This document shows positions 19,048 to 27,718 of a DNA stretch of 58,995 nucleotides, in pieces. The stretch covers positions 1 to 58,995 of the IMG/VR virus record IMGVR_UViG_3300025536_000017; one strand, written 5' to 3'. The notes beneath the pieces are model-generated. The model did no database searches, had not been told where the DNA came from, and saw only the letters and a program-made list of their open reading frames with translations. The translations under genes were made by a program, and so were the position numbers. This stretch comes from a virus. The first letter of the stretch is position 1. Each line of letters starts with the position of its first letter.

Positions 19048-19167
19048 TCAAGTCCTCTTTCGCGAAAGTCGCTTGTCGTATTCAACGCATTCAGAAATCA
19101 CAACCGTCACCAAACCAAGAATGACGACTGCGCATAGCTGAAGGATTCCAAAATCATCAACTCTCAT
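19048..19167 (-). CDS. 39-residue single-span membrane peptide
   Basis: ATG 19167 to TGA 19048 encodes a short acidic start (MRVDDFG), one hydrophobic helix (ILQLCAVVILGLVTVVIS, 8-25) and a basic tail (DKRLSRKRT). It is separated by a single C from the stop before it and from the start after it: both junctions read TGACATG, i.e. tight translational coupling. Topology is N-out/C-in by the positive-inside rule. Function unknown; one of several micro-genes of this type in the late operon. Confidence 0.55.
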   Translation of the reverse strand: MRVDDFGILQLCAVVILGLVTVVISECVEYDKRLSRKRT

Positions 19168-19168
19168 G

Positions 19169-19921
19169 TCACAGCCCCCTTGGAATCGGAAACCTCGAAC
19201 TCATGAAGTCCATGATGCCATCAGACCGCATGCCATTCTGTGGGCGCGTCACAACACGCTCGATCGACGGCAGGAATCCGGTGCGCTTTGCGATAGCTTG
19301 CCGCGCGTCCTTTGGCTTTTCGAATTGCTCAACGAATCCGGCCGTCGCCTCTGATCCGTCTTTATATTTGGTCCCGAGATACTTCTGCGTTTCGCGTTCA
19401 CCAAGCGCATAATCAATCTGGCCCTTCCAGTTCGTTTTCCAATCTGGAACGGCTTTCTCCATTGCCGACAGTCGGCCCTTGTGATGCTGGAACAGCCCGC
19501 CAGATGGTGCGCCAAGATCGTTTGGATTATATGCAGCGGGATTGAATCCGCTTTCGCCTTGCATGTTCGTAATCATGCCAAGCGCGTGCTCGTGACTAAC
19601 GCCCCTTGAAACGATGTAGTCATACATCTCTTTCGCTGCGTTCGGATTCGACACGGCACGCGACGTAATTGCTGGCCCTGGCGTTGTCGGCGCGATGACT
19701 CCGCGTGGCGTCATCGGCGTTGCTGATGCTTGAGTCGTTGCAGAAGGAATAGCCGCCGGCGTCGTCGGTCCTGGCGTAGCCACCGGAGTCGTCGCAGGGT
19801 TGGAGATAGAACGCCCACTCAAGAGCTTGTCTATCTCGGCCTGCCTGTCGATCTGACGCGCGGCGCTGTAACCACCGAACGCGCCTTCCATGAAGGCTCC
19901 AATTCCACCGCCGGTGCTCAC
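19169..19921 (-). CDS. Virion-associated peptidoglycan hydrolase (phage tail lysozyme type)
   Basis: 250 residues from GTG 19921. Residues 1-20 are Gly/Ala-rich, 40-85 a Pro/Thr/Ala linker. Residues ~95-180 match the phage tail lysozyme family: AKEMYDYIVSRGVSHEHALGMI, then GESGFNP with the likely catalytic E123, and GGLFQHHKGR. It would open the peptidoglycan during DNA entry. The start overlaps the upstream HNH gene by four bases (GTGA). Its Gly-rich N-terminus resembles that of the neighbouring internal protein, consistent with both residing in the virion. Confidence 0.75.
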   Translation of the reverse strand: MSTGGGIGAFMEGAFGGYSAARQIDRQAEIDKLLSGRSISNPATTPVATPGPTTPAAIPSATTQASATPMTPRGVIAPTTPGPAITSRAVSNPNAAKEMYDYIVSRGVSHEHALGMITNMQGESGFNPAAYNPNDLGAPSGGLFQHHKGRLSAMEKAVPDWKTNWKGQIDYALGERETQKYLGTKYKDGSEATAGFVEQFEKPKDARQAIAKRTGFLPSIERVVTRPQNGMRSDGIMDFMSSRFPIPRGL

Positions 19922-20469
19922 GCCGCAACCCCATCAAAACGAGCGAACTCTCCATAAAATTCAATTGCCGCCTTCTTGTATGCTAATGCGGCCTCGGCCT
20001 TGGTAATGAAATATCCCAAGTGCCTGTAAGAGCCATCTACCTGGATTCTTGCGTGCCACTTTTTTGTTTGGCGAAACCAGTAAACGCCTTTGATTCCAGA
20101 AGTGTTGTTGCGCTGCGCCATCCTATTTGCACCGTTTTGAGAATGGGATGCCTCGCGTAAGTTAATCCAACGATTGTCTGATCCATCTAAGTTGTAATGG
20201 TCAACTATTCGATTTGGCCACTCACCAATCATGTATATCCATGCAATACGCTGCGCTAAATAATAGCGATAATCTATGCAAATATGGATATAACCATCAT
20301 TTCTCAATGATCCAGCACAACGCCCGCAAAATCGCGCATTCCAAGCCTTACATGCTCGATCACTCTTAAAATGCTCGCAAGGGCGGAGCTTCCATATGAA
20401 CGCGCCTGTCTCAACATTATAGTCAAGACATTCGCGAACATAGGCCGCTGTCAATTCTATTCTGCTCAT
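19918..20469 (-). CDS. Free-standing HNH homing endonuclease with AP2 domain
   Basis: 183 residues. Residues ~70-110 form an HNH_3-like nuclease (AQRIAWIYMIGEWPNRIVDH, then LDGSDNRWINLREA). Residues ~122-178 form an AP2 DNA-binding domain (TSGIKGVYWFRQTKKWHARI, then YRHLGYF and AALAYKKAA). The first catalytic His expected in the HR motif is Gln73 here, so activity is uncertain. It sits between two internal virion genes, is AT-richer than both, and ends in a four-base overlap with the lysozyme start. Such genes insert next to conserved genes and cut intron- or gene-less alleles. Confidence 0.8.
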   Translation of the reverse strand: MSRIELTAAYVRECLDYNVETGAFIWKLRPCEHFKSDRACKAWNARFCGRCAGSLRNDGYIHICIDYRYYLAQRIAWIYMIGEWPNRIVDHYNLDGSDNRWINLREASHSQNGANRMAQRNNTSGIKGVYWFRQTKKWHARIQVDGSYRHLGYFITKAEAALAYKKAAIEFYGEFARFDGVAA

Positions 20470-20470
20470 A

Positions 20471-21637
20471 TCAGGCGGCCTTTTTCATGATGCTACGTGG
20501 TTGCAGACGACGCGCGGCTTTCTTGCCGCTATCGAGAGATTCGACCTTCTCGGCAAGCTCCTTCACCGCACCCATCGTGATGCCAATTGCGCTGATCGCA
20601 TCAATTGATTTACCATCACCAAGCCCGGTTGCCGCATTCCAATCTTGCGCCATCGGCCCCACATGAACCTCGCGATCCGGTCCTTCGCCTTCCTTGTAGC
20701 GCCAAGATTCAATCGGTATTTTCTTGATCGCGTCGAGAACTCCGCGAGCTTCTTTGCGGTCCTCTTTAGCATCACGATCGCTCTTGTAGATGCCGAAACC
20801 AAGCCCAACTGCGCTGCCAAGACCGCCGAGAAGCGCGTTTTGATTAGCAGCGTTCGTCTGATTTTGCTGGTTAATAAGACCAACCTGACTGTTGTAGATG
20901 TTGCCCCATTGCTGACCGGCCTGACCATAGAGACCGCCAGCACCCTGGTAGCCAGTGTTCATGATATTTTGGTTTGCGAGCCAGCTGTTCTGCGCGCCGA
21001 GCGCGTTGCCGGCGGCGCTCGATCCAGCCCCAACGCCAGCGCCGAGCGCCGAGAGCGACTGGCTCGGAAGGTTAGCGCCGATATTGAGCGCGTCGCCCTG
21101 CAACCCCATAGCCTGCGTGCGGAGCGTGCTGCGAGCGTTATTGGCCGCTCCAGCGGCCCCTAGCGCGGTCTGCGTCGCCTGAGCGCGGTCGATGCCATGA
21201 TATGCCCCCGACGCCGGATTGATGCCCCTGGCGGCCATGCTGCGGTCTGTGGCGGCCTTCTGGATCGCCGCATTGCTGAGCACGTCGGCGCGGGCTTCTT
21301 CCGCAGCCTTCGCCTGCGACGCGGCGCTGTCCCAATTATTGGCCTTGTCGATATATTTGTCTTGGAGCGGCTGGAAAACGCTCTTGTAGCGCGCGCGATC
21401 TTCGCTCGCCCACTGGCTCGCCTGAGTCATCGAATCAAGCTGCGCCTGCGTCACCTTGCCGGTCAGTTCATCGATGCCGGCTTGACGCTCATTCCCGACG
21501 GCGAATTGCTCTTTGGCGAAATTGAGCCAATCCTGCCCGAGTGCGGTTTGCTGCTGAGCGGCCTGCGCCTGCTGCATCGCCGAGAACATAGCGAACGGGT
21601 CGCTTGAAGCTGAGGAACTACCGCCGAAAAGTGACAT
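20471..21637 (-). CDS. Internal virion protein with C-terminal S74-like chaperone domain
   Basis: 388 residues. Residues 1-290 are Ala/Gln/Asn/Gly-rich and helical to disordered (QQAQAAQQQTALG; LYGQAGQQWGNIYNSQ). Residues ~285-375 resemble an intramolecular chaperone of the peptidase S74 type: SDRDAKED (family SDxxxKxx), IPIESWRYKEGEGP, VGPMAQDW and ISAIGITMGAVKEL. Such domains help trimerise fibre or internal proteins and can self-cleave at the Ser. AGAGGA lies upstream of ATG 21637, inside an exact copy of the dispersed palindrome. Confidence 0.65.
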   Translation of the reverse strand: MSLFGGSSSASSDPFAMFSAMQQAQAAQQQTALGQDWLNFAKEQFAVGNERQAGIDELTGKVTQAQLDSMTQASQWASEDRARYKSVFQPLQDKYIDKANNWDSAASQAKAAEEARADVLSNAAIQKAATDRSMAARGINPASGAYHGIDRAQATQTALGAAGAANNARSTLRTQAMGLQGDALNIGANLPSQSLSALGAGVGAGSSAAGNALGAQNSWLANQNIMNTGYQGAGGLYGQAGQQWGNIYNSQVGLINQQNQTNAANQNALLGGLGSAVGLGFGIYKSDRDAKEDRKEARGVLDAIKKIPIESWRYKEGEGPDREVHVGPMAQDWNAATGLGDGKSIDAISAIGITMGAVKELAEKVESLDSGKKAARRLQPRSIMKKAA

Positions 21638-21638
21638 A

Positions 21639-21652
21639 TCAGAATCCTCTGA
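21639..21652. promoter_or_regulatory. Palindrome TCAGA-ATCC-TCTGA covering the ribosome binding site
   Basis: Exact copy of the dispersed element, one base upstream of ATG 21637. Read on the coding strand it is TCAGAGGATTCTGA, so the Shine-Dalgarno AGAGGA lies within it. Pairing of its arms would hide the ribosome binding site. Confidence 0.6.
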
Positions 21653-21699
21653 GCTTCGTCTGATTTTTACCTTACATCATCAGAAATTCTACGACAACG

Positions 21700-21951
21700 C
21701 TACAGCGCCGAGAGGATAGCCACGAGCACGCGCCTGAGAGCCGCCACGTCAGCCACCAAAGCATCGTGCTCCGCCGCTGTTGGGTTGGCTCCAGCCGCAT
21801 TCGCCGCCGTGATTTCTGGAACTAAAATCCGCCTGATCGCATCGAAGTCAGACCGCAAGAGCGCCCGGCGCGCGCCGTTCGCGCGCTCCCCGGTCAGCCT
21901 TTCCAGCTTCTCAATGGCAAGGCCAATTCTACGCTCTGCTGCGGTCGTCAC
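21700..21951 (-). CDS. Small Ala-rich helical protein between nozzle and internal protein
   Basis: 83 residues, almost wholly alpha-helical by composition (Ala, Arg, Leu, Glu) with heptad-like spacing. The start overlaps the nozzle-like gene end as ATGA. It is followed by about 60 non-coding bases containing the dispersed palindrome. No family recognised; in such positions a small assembly or chaperone protein is usual. Confidence 0.55.
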   Translation of the reverse strand: MTTAAERRIGLAIEKLERLTGERANGARRALLRSDFDAIRRILVPEITAANAAGANPTAAEHDALVADVAALRRVLVAILSAL

Positions 21952-23975
21952 TTGATCTCACCCTGCATAAGTTCGCTCGGCGACATGGCCAGATAAATTG
22001 CGTCGATCTGCCTTTGTCCCTCGATCTGTATTTCCCATTTGCGCGCCAAGAATCCAGACGGCAAGCGAGCAACTTGATTGAAGTCTGTCAATGTTCGTTT
22101 CAGCGCACTGTCTGAATAGACCTTGCACTGAAATGGCGTAACGGAACCAGGAGACGACGCTTCGCTACCAACTACCGTAGATGAGAATGCGGCGTTAACG
22201 AGCGTTGCATCCTCGACCATAACAAACGGCGGCGAAGAACTATCCAGTCCATCATCAAGAACCTCGCCATCAACCCGGATAGCGCCGTAATTTGAATCTG
22301 CTGGCAACATGAACGGTTTAGATTTCCATGTCATGGACATGAATTGCTGGCGATCGGAATCCCATTCCTGCGCCATATGGTCATCGTTAAGCACGTATAG
22401 CTTACCAGCTCCAATCTCAAAGAACATGAAATCATATTTCAAATCAGTTCGACTTAAAAATGGCTGCTCGCCGGTAAGGTCGATAATAAGCGTTCCTTCT
22501 TGGGTTTCACCAGACGTATCCTCGTATGAATACGAAGCAATATATCGTCCATCGTATTGCGCAGAAACCCACGTCTCCGGCGACATTTCGCGCCACTGGT
22601 CGATCGTCCAAAGATTACGCGAGACCATTTGCGCGCCACCTGAGCCTATCACGGCAAGGCCATTTGGCGACGGATACGCAACCGAATAGCCAAGATCAAC
22701 AATCCCATACTTATTGATGCACGGTAGGTTGAACTCCAAGCGCTCAAGCGTCATCGAGTCAGGAGATATTCCTGTGCAAACATATGGCTGACCTTCGGTC
22801 ATGATGGCGATTGATGAGCCGAATGCGCCAAGGCCGACGATATCAAAATCGACAGTCTGGACATACTTCTCGGGCCAAGCATGAGGAATCCACGGCTCGG
22901 TAAGATATAGCTTCTTGCCGACAAACCCGGCCAGCATGCCATTGGGTAGCGCGATGATGCCGCTTAGATCGTCCGGCGGCGGATTATAATCAGTCGATGG
23001 AATCACCTCCTGAATTGGGTTGTCTGCTAGGACATCCTCCCAACTCGGCGTCGGAACCGGTAGCGCCTGTTCGTTGATTAAGAAAAGCTCGGTAACCCCA
23101 AGCGCGCTTGTTTGTGAGCGATAAATACGAATGCGATTGTAGTTGCGATCTGTCGGCGGATCGACGAAATTGCTCAACGTAATATTTAGTGTTGGATCGG
23201 TAAGAACTTCATCGCTAACCGGGGACGGCTCAGATTCCTCGTCATATGCAGTTACATAAGTGTAGACATATATGACTGAATATTGTGTTTGCGGATTTGG
23301 TTCTTCGCCAATGGATAGTTTGAACGTCCCGCCGGTAGGCGTGCCACTGATGGTTAAATCCTGCTCGTCATTGGCGGAGATTGTTCCTGGCGTCGTGTGG
23401 GCAACTGAAACATCAGGACTCGTCCCGCCAGTGAGCGCGTTCGCGCCTTTGGTGAGCTTGGCGACATATCGCAGTGCGAGATCGTTCGTAAATTCGATGT
23501 TGATCGGCGTGCCTGGCAGCGGCCCGCCAGTGCAGACGACATTGCCGGAACCGATGCTAGATAGCGATTCAAGCGCTGTTTGAACTTCTCCAGCGGTGGC
23601 GTCGAAATCAAGATTCCCAGTCGTCTGTATCGCTGTCGCTACAAGTTGGTCGACAGGCGCGGCGACTTTAAGCGGATAAACCGTTGAAGTGTCCACTACG
23701 ATCTTGGGAACGCCGTCGCCGGTCATATAAAGGCGATCCTCGGCGATAGGGGCCGGAACTACATCGACAACTACGTTCCATTCAAGCCATGTCGCGCCAC
23801 GCTTGTAAAACATCACATCGCCATCGGCGAGAGCGCGATAGTCATTCGGATAGCGCAATGGAATAATTGAGCCATCTTGCAGCTTGCAATTGCTCGCGAT
23901 CTGCGCGGCCCCATTAGGAAGCAGGCGCGGCGTTATTTTCGGAATTTCTCCAGCAAAGCCCATAAGTGATATCAT
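21948..23975 (-). CDS. Tail nozzle / tubular-B-like structural protein
   Basis: 675 residues, beta-rich. The middle and C-terminal region has features of podovirus nozzle-type proteins: IALPNGMLAGFVGKKLYLTE, PHAWPEKYVQTVDFDIVGLG, YPSPNGLAVIGSGG and YDGRYIASY. This suggests a propeller-like core at the tail tip that DNA passes through. Residues ~122-205 contain a separate module found in many phage proteins (VQTALESLSSIGSGNV, TGGPLPGTPI, LTGGTSP), seemingly inserted. GAGGA stands six bases upstream of ATG 23975. Confidence 0.65.
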   Translation of the reverse strand: MISLMGFAGEIPKITPRLLPNGAAQIASNCKLQDGSIIPLRYPNDYRALADGDVMFYKRGATWLEWNVVVDVVPAPIAEDRLYMTGDGVPKIVVDTSTVYPLKVAAPVDQLVATAIQTTGNLDFDATAGEVQTALESLSSIGSGNVVCTGGPLPGTPINIEFTNDLALRYVAKLTKGANALTGGTSPDVSVAHTTPGTISANDEQDLTISGTPTGGTFKLSIGEEPNPQTQYSVIYVYTYVTAYDEESEPSPVSDEVLTDPTLNITLSNFVDPPTDRNYNRIRIYRSQTSALGVTELFLINEQALPVPTPSWEDVLADNPIQEVIPSTDYNPPPDDLSGIIALPNGMLAGFVGKKLYLTEPWIPHAWPEKYVQTVDFDIVGLGAFGSSIAIMTEGQPYVCTGISPDSMTLERLEFNLPCINKYGIVDLGYSVAYPSPNGLAVIGSGGAQMVSRNLWTIDQWREMSPETWVSAQYDGRYIASYSYEDTSGETQEGTLIIDLTGEQPFLSRTDLKYDFMFFEIGAGKLYVLNDDHMAQEWDSDRQQFMSMTWKSKPFMLPADSNYGAIRVDGEVLDDGLDSSSPPFVMVEDATLVNAAFSSTVVGSEASSPGSVTPFQCKVYSDSALKRTLTDFNQVARLPSGFLARKWEIQIEGQRQIDAIYLAMSPSELMQGEIK

Positions 23976-23984
23976 GATCGGTCC

Positions 23985-24788
23985 TCAGAACTGAATTGTC
24001 GTCGAACCGACGAATCCGGATTTTGCTGTATCATATGCTGGCGTATAGAGATTATATTTTGTTGTCACATTTGATGCGGCCGTATCAGCGGCGCTCTGAG
24101 CGCTGTTTTTTGCAGTTAATGAGTTGTCCTTAGCTGTCTGCGCGTCGTTTTTTGCGGTAGTTGCTCTATTAACCCAATCCTGATCCGCGTTTTTTTGATC
24201 GTTCCATGTATTATAATTACTCAAATCAGACATAGCAGCAGCATAATACGCTGGATTTTTTGTCAAATAATAAGCCGCAAGATTATTATTATAACTATTC
24301 CAATAGTTATTTGTATTAGTTGTCGATGTATTTAGAGCCGCATTTGCGTTGTTCAGATCGGTAGTTGCCGCATCGTATGCCGCCACAGCATTATTGTAAG
24401 CAGTTGTTGCTGATGATAAAGCTGAATCTGCTGAAGCTTTGGTGGATAGCGCATCTTCATAATCGTTGAGCTTGCTTTGCGCATCAGCAACAAGCGCAAC
24501 TAGTGCGTTGTCAGCTTTAATCTCGCATCGCGCAAAATTAGCCGTAGTCAGTTTCGCATTGATGGGATTCGACATCTTCAGTTTGAAGAACAGCGAGCGA
24601 TCAGATACCGCATGAACAGTTACATTGACTGATTTTGTAACTTCACTAGGCGCATAATGTAGCGTCCCTAGCGCTTGTGAAAAATCACTACCAGACTTCG
24701 CCGATTCATTGACCGTCTGATAACTAACATACACGTCTTCAGCGCTCTCTTGCGTGAGGTTGACGACGAATGTAGCTGTTCTGCTCAT
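23985..24788 (-). CDS. Calx-beta domain plus long Ala/Asn/Thr coiled coil, tail appendage
   Basis: 267 residues. Residues 1-95 form a Calx-beta-like sandwich (VYVSYQTVNESAKSGSDF, then GTLHYAPSEVTKSV). Residues ~95-250 are a low-complexity helix of Ala, Asn, Thr, Asp and Ser with few hydrophobics (NAALNTSTTNTNNYWNS; AKDNSLTAKNSAQSAAD), suggesting a long fibrous stalk. ATGA overlap with the next Calx-beta gene. Probably a short fibre or collar. Its first domain resembles the whole of the neighbouring 112-residue protein, pointing to tandem duplication. Confidence 0.55.
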   Translation of the reverse strand: MSRTATFVVNLTQESAEDVYVSYQTVNESAKSGSDFSQALGTLHYAPSEVTKSVNVTVHAVSDRSLFFKLKMSNPINAKLTTANFARCEIKADNALVALVADAQSKLNDYEDALSTKASADSALSSATTAYNNAVAAYDAATTDLNNANAALNTSTTNTNNYWNSYNNNLAAYYLTKNPAYYAAAMSDLSNYNTWNDQKNADQDWVNRATTAKNDAQTAKDNSLTAKNSAQSAADTAASNVTTKYNLYTPAYDTAKSGFVGSTTIQF

Positions 24789-25123
24789 GCCGATAGCACC
24801 ACTATGTTTTCAACCACGACAGAAGGCTCAGAATCAACCGCCACCTCAGACAACTCACACAGTCCGGTATCGCGACGTATCGAGCAAGAGACTGTGGATG
24901 ATAAAACAAGCTTAAATTGTTCAGCAGAACTGCCTGGAATATCGTCTCTCACAGGAACAATTATCTGCTTAACCGTCTCTCCTGGCGCAAATATTAGTGT
25001 TCCAGATACAGAAGTGTAATCGCCTGGCTCGGTAGCCGAATCGTCAATAGTCGCATAGTCGACTTGCACGGCAACATCGCTTGGCCGCGATAATGGAACA
25101 CGAAAGACCGCCGACCTTGCCAT
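24785..25123 (-). CDS. Single Calx-beta domain protein
   Basis: 112 residues, all one Calx-beta-like unit: VAVQVDYATIDDSATEPGDYTSVSG in two strands, GTLIFAPGETVKQIIVPV and DIPGSSAEQFKLVLSS. The glycine and acidic positions of the Calx-beta consensus are present, so Ca2+ binding is possible. ATG 25123 follows GAGGCTTGAT. It starts two bases from the stop of the glycine-rich adhesin and overlaps the following paralogue. Role in the tail tip or fibre collar is inferred. Confidence 0.55.
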   Translation of the reverse strand: MARSAVFRVPLSRPSDVAVQVDYATIDDSATEPGDYTSVSGTLIFAPGETVKQIIVPVRDDIPGSSAEQFKLVLSSTVSCSIRRDTGLCELSEVAVDSEPSVVVENIVVLSA

Positions 25124-25124
25124 A

Positions 25125-25892
25125 TCAAGCCTCTGTATACCAAGTCAAAACGATAAGACCTTGCGCGCCGTTGCCGCCAGTAGAGCCGCCAGACCCTCCA
25201 GCGCCGCCGCCGCCGCCATATAAACCGCCATCTCCGCCAGTTGACGCGACATTATCTAAAGCGCGCGATCCTCCGCCTCCGCCGCATCCATGCGACGCAT
25301 CGTATTCTGCCCCAGGGGAGCCATCGGTAGGTGTTGCTAGATCACCACCAACCCCGCCGAAACCAGCATCGCCATTACCGCCTTGAACACTCGAAGAATC
25401 GAACGCAGCGTCACCGCCATCTCCATATGGGCCTCCAGCTCCGCCGCCGCCGCCGTAATAAGCTTCGCCACCACTGTATTTAACATCGCCGATACCAGAC
25501 GCAGCGTCTCCACCTAGACGTTTAAATAATCCACCTTCGCCACCCTTTGCTCCGCAAAATGAAGACCCATAGTCAGAACCACCAAACCATGTATCTCCAC
25601 CGCCATTCTTAGATGAACCGTTAGTTCCTGCGCCTCCGGCGCCAATGCCGTAGTTTACGGAGCTAGATGGTGTTAATGTGACGTTATTCTTTTTAGAATA
25701 CCCACCACCTCCACCACCATATGCAAGTTGGGTTCCACCTCCAGCTCCGCCACCAATGCATTCGATGGTGTTATTTGCACTGTTCCACGTCGCATCAACC
25801 GACCAAGATGATCTAGACACAAGGAAGACGCGATTCAGCGTGAGCGATGAGAAGCTCGCCATCATCAGCGGATTGAACATTCCGGGGAGCAT
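25125..25892 (-). CDS. Glycine-rich adhesin, tail tip
   Basis: 255 residues. After an N-terminal ~45-residue region (MFNPLMMASFSSLTLN) the protein is dominated by GGGG and GGxGG tracts separated by short aromatic or polar blocks (YGGGGGGYSK, GGEAYYGGGGGAGG, GCGGGGGSRAL), ending GLIVLTWYTEA. This pattern resembles polyglycine-II sandwich adhesins of the T-even gp38 kind and other glycine-rich phage tail proteins that bind receptors. The start overlaps the collagen-like fibre stop by one base (TAATG). Confidence 0.65.
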   Translation of the reverse strand: MLPGMFNPLMMASFSSLTLNRVFLVSRSSWSVDATWNSANNTIECIGGGAGGGTQLAYGGGGGGYSKKNNVTLTPSSSVNYGIGAGGAGTNGSSKNGGGDTWFGGSDYGSSFCGAKGGEGGLFKRLGGDAASGIGDVKYSGGEAYYGGGGGAGGPYGDGGDAAFDSSSVQGGNGDAGFGGVGGDLATPTDGSPGAEYDASHGCGGGGGSRALDNVASTGGDGGLYGGGGGAGGSGGSTGGNGAQGLIVLTWYTEA

Positions 25893-27706
25893 TACGCAAC
25901 CGCCTTTGATAGCGAATATTCAATCATCGTCGACGTGATGACCTTGTAGTGCATCAGGTCGGTTGAGTTTCCCGCAGTCGAAAGTGGCGTCGCCGAGCCT
26001 CCACCCGCCTTCTTCCAGTTGCTTCCGAGCGTCCATGTGCGACCGCCGGTCGCGTCCTGTACGATGCGGATCGTGCCCGCTTGTCCAACCTTCGCGTTTG
26101 TTGGGTTCGCTAAAGTGAAGTTGCCAGTCTGCGTCGTGCCGAGAATGAAATTGCTTCCGAGCGCGAAGTTCGGTGTATATGTCGTCGTCGATATCGTGAC
26201 GGTCTTTTCTTCAGCATCCGCCCATACGGCGGCAGGCGTTAGTAGTTTACTCGCCGTGTTAGCGATGAACTCGCCCGACGCCGTGAAGGCGGCAGTTGCC
26301 ATCTTGGCGAAGGTGATGACGCTATTGGCAATCGAAGTAGCAACCTCTCCCTCAGAAGTCGTCACGTCGCCAGTGAGATTCGGCATACGTGCGTCTGGAA
26401 GAATGCCGGTCGAAAGATTGGCCGCAGATGCTGATGTAGCGACGGTAGCGAGTCCCAATAGTGTCCGCACCTGTGATGCAGTCAAGGCAAGCGGAGTCGC
26501 CGGTGATCCGGTGTTATTGCCAATGATGCTGTTCGCCGCAAGGTTCGCCATCTTGGCGAGACTGACGGCGGCATTGGCTATGGTTGTCGCCACCGCTCTT
26601 TCTGAAGTTGTCACATCGCCGGTGAGCGCCGGCATACGTCCAGCCGGAAGCGTGCCCGTCGATAAATCGGCGGCTGATGCCGACGCCGCGACTGCGGCCA
26701 GTCCAAGATTCGTTCGCGCTGTTGATGCGCTGGCAAGATCGGAAAGATTGCTCGCCTTCTGCGCCGCGCCGGTGATGCGTGAGTCGTCGCCAGCCGCCAA
26801 CGTGCCGGCCGTGGTTCCGGTGTTCTTTACCGCCGCGTCGCCGAGACCTGATACGTCGGAGGCAGCGCCGGTTGATGCAACCGCAACAAGTCCTAAATTG
26901 CTACGCGCTGTAGTGGCGCTGGTTATTTCAGAAAGATTGTTGGCCCCAACCATATCGCCGGCACCAAGGCCGTCTGCGCCCTTCTGAGCAATCTTGGTGA
27001 ACTTGCTCGCGTCGAACGCCCCACCAGATGTGTGCGGCGTGTGGCAAACAAATGTCTCACCGTTATTGGTGACAACGTCGGCGGGAGCAACATTCGTGTA
27101 ATCTGTCGCCGGAGCCCATGCGGCAACCGGACCCCACGCAGCGGGTCCAACATCTCCTTCTGGTCCAGGGTCGCCTTGATCGCCCTGATACCCCTGATCC
27201 CCCTGTAATCCAGTTGGTCCAGAAGGTAGAACAAGATTCAAAACCTGATTAGGAGCGTCGCCGGTGATTTCCGCCTCTGCAAGCGATCCTGGCGCGCCTG
27301 TCTCAACGGTCCCTATCGACAGTTCATTCCAAATAGATTCAAACGCCGCCGATGGCGAGGCGCTGCCAACACTCAACCTTAGCGTATCGATCTTTACCTG
27401 ACCGTTGCTCGTCGTAATCTCGATACGAATTTCATATCGAGAACCTTCTCTGCCTTCGCTGACCTTGAATAGAACCTTATTGTCGTCGAGCAGCTCATCG
27501 GCTGAAATCACAAGGTCTGGCGTTGTCGCGTCGCTATGTGTCACAACAGCAGATGAAATGGTTTCATCGACCGCCAGCCACCTCGAATAGTCCACAAGAT
27601 AGGCGACTTCCTCCAACGCACTCTGCTTGACGCGACCGATATCATCGCCTCCAACTTCGGAGGCCCACATATATTGGTCGCTATTGCGATTTACAGCGAG
27701 AGGCAT
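25892..27706 (-). CDS. Long tail fibre with collagen-like segment and triple-helix repeats
   Basis: 604 residues. Residues 1-130 form an N-terminal virion-binding part. Residues ~160-188 are a collagen-like Gly-X-Y run (GPTGLQGDQGYQGDQGDPGP). Residues ~255-480 are degenerate repeats of the fibre-shaft type (SNLSDLASASTARTNLGLAAV; LTGDVTTSE, repeated; LPAGRMPALTGDV and LPDARMPNLTGDV). The end is a beta-rich tip. The repeats are typical of trimeric phage fibres. It is the first gene after the adaptor pair in the tail module. Confidence 0.75.
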   Translation of the reverse strand: MPLAVNRNSDQYMWASEVGGDDIGRVKQSALEEVAYLVDYSRWLAVDETISSAVVTHSDATTPDLVISADELLDDNKVLFKVSEGREGSRYEIRIEITTSNGQVKIDTLRLSVGSASPSAAFESIWNELSIGTVETGAPGSLAEAEITGDAPNQVLNLVLPSGPTGLQGDQGYQGDQGDPGPEGDVGPAAWGPVAAWAPATDYTNVAPADVVTNNGETFVCHTPHTSGGAFDASKFTKIAQKGADGLGAGDMVGANNLSEITSATTARSNLGLVAVASTGAASDVSGLGDAAVKNTGTTAGTLAAGDDSRITGAAQKASNLSDLASASTARTNLGLAAVAASASAADLSTGTLPAGRMPALTGDVTTSERAVATTIANAAVSLAKMANLAANSIIGNNTGSPATPLALTASQVRTLLGLATVATSASAANLSTGILPDARMPNLTGDVTTSEGEVATSIANSVITFAKMATAAFTASGEFIANTASKLLTPAAVWADAEEKTVTISTTTYTPNFALGSNFILGTTQTGNFTLANPTNAKVGQAGTIRIVQDATGGRTWTLGSNWKKAGGGSATPLSTAGNSTDLMHYKVITSTMIEYSLSKAVA

Positions 27707-27718
27707 TGTTCCGCCCTA

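Noticed and set aside
26300-27240. CRISPR array or non-coding repeats in the fibre region
   Set aside because: The repeats are protein-level shaft and collagen-like repeats in one long frame, with no uniform spacers.
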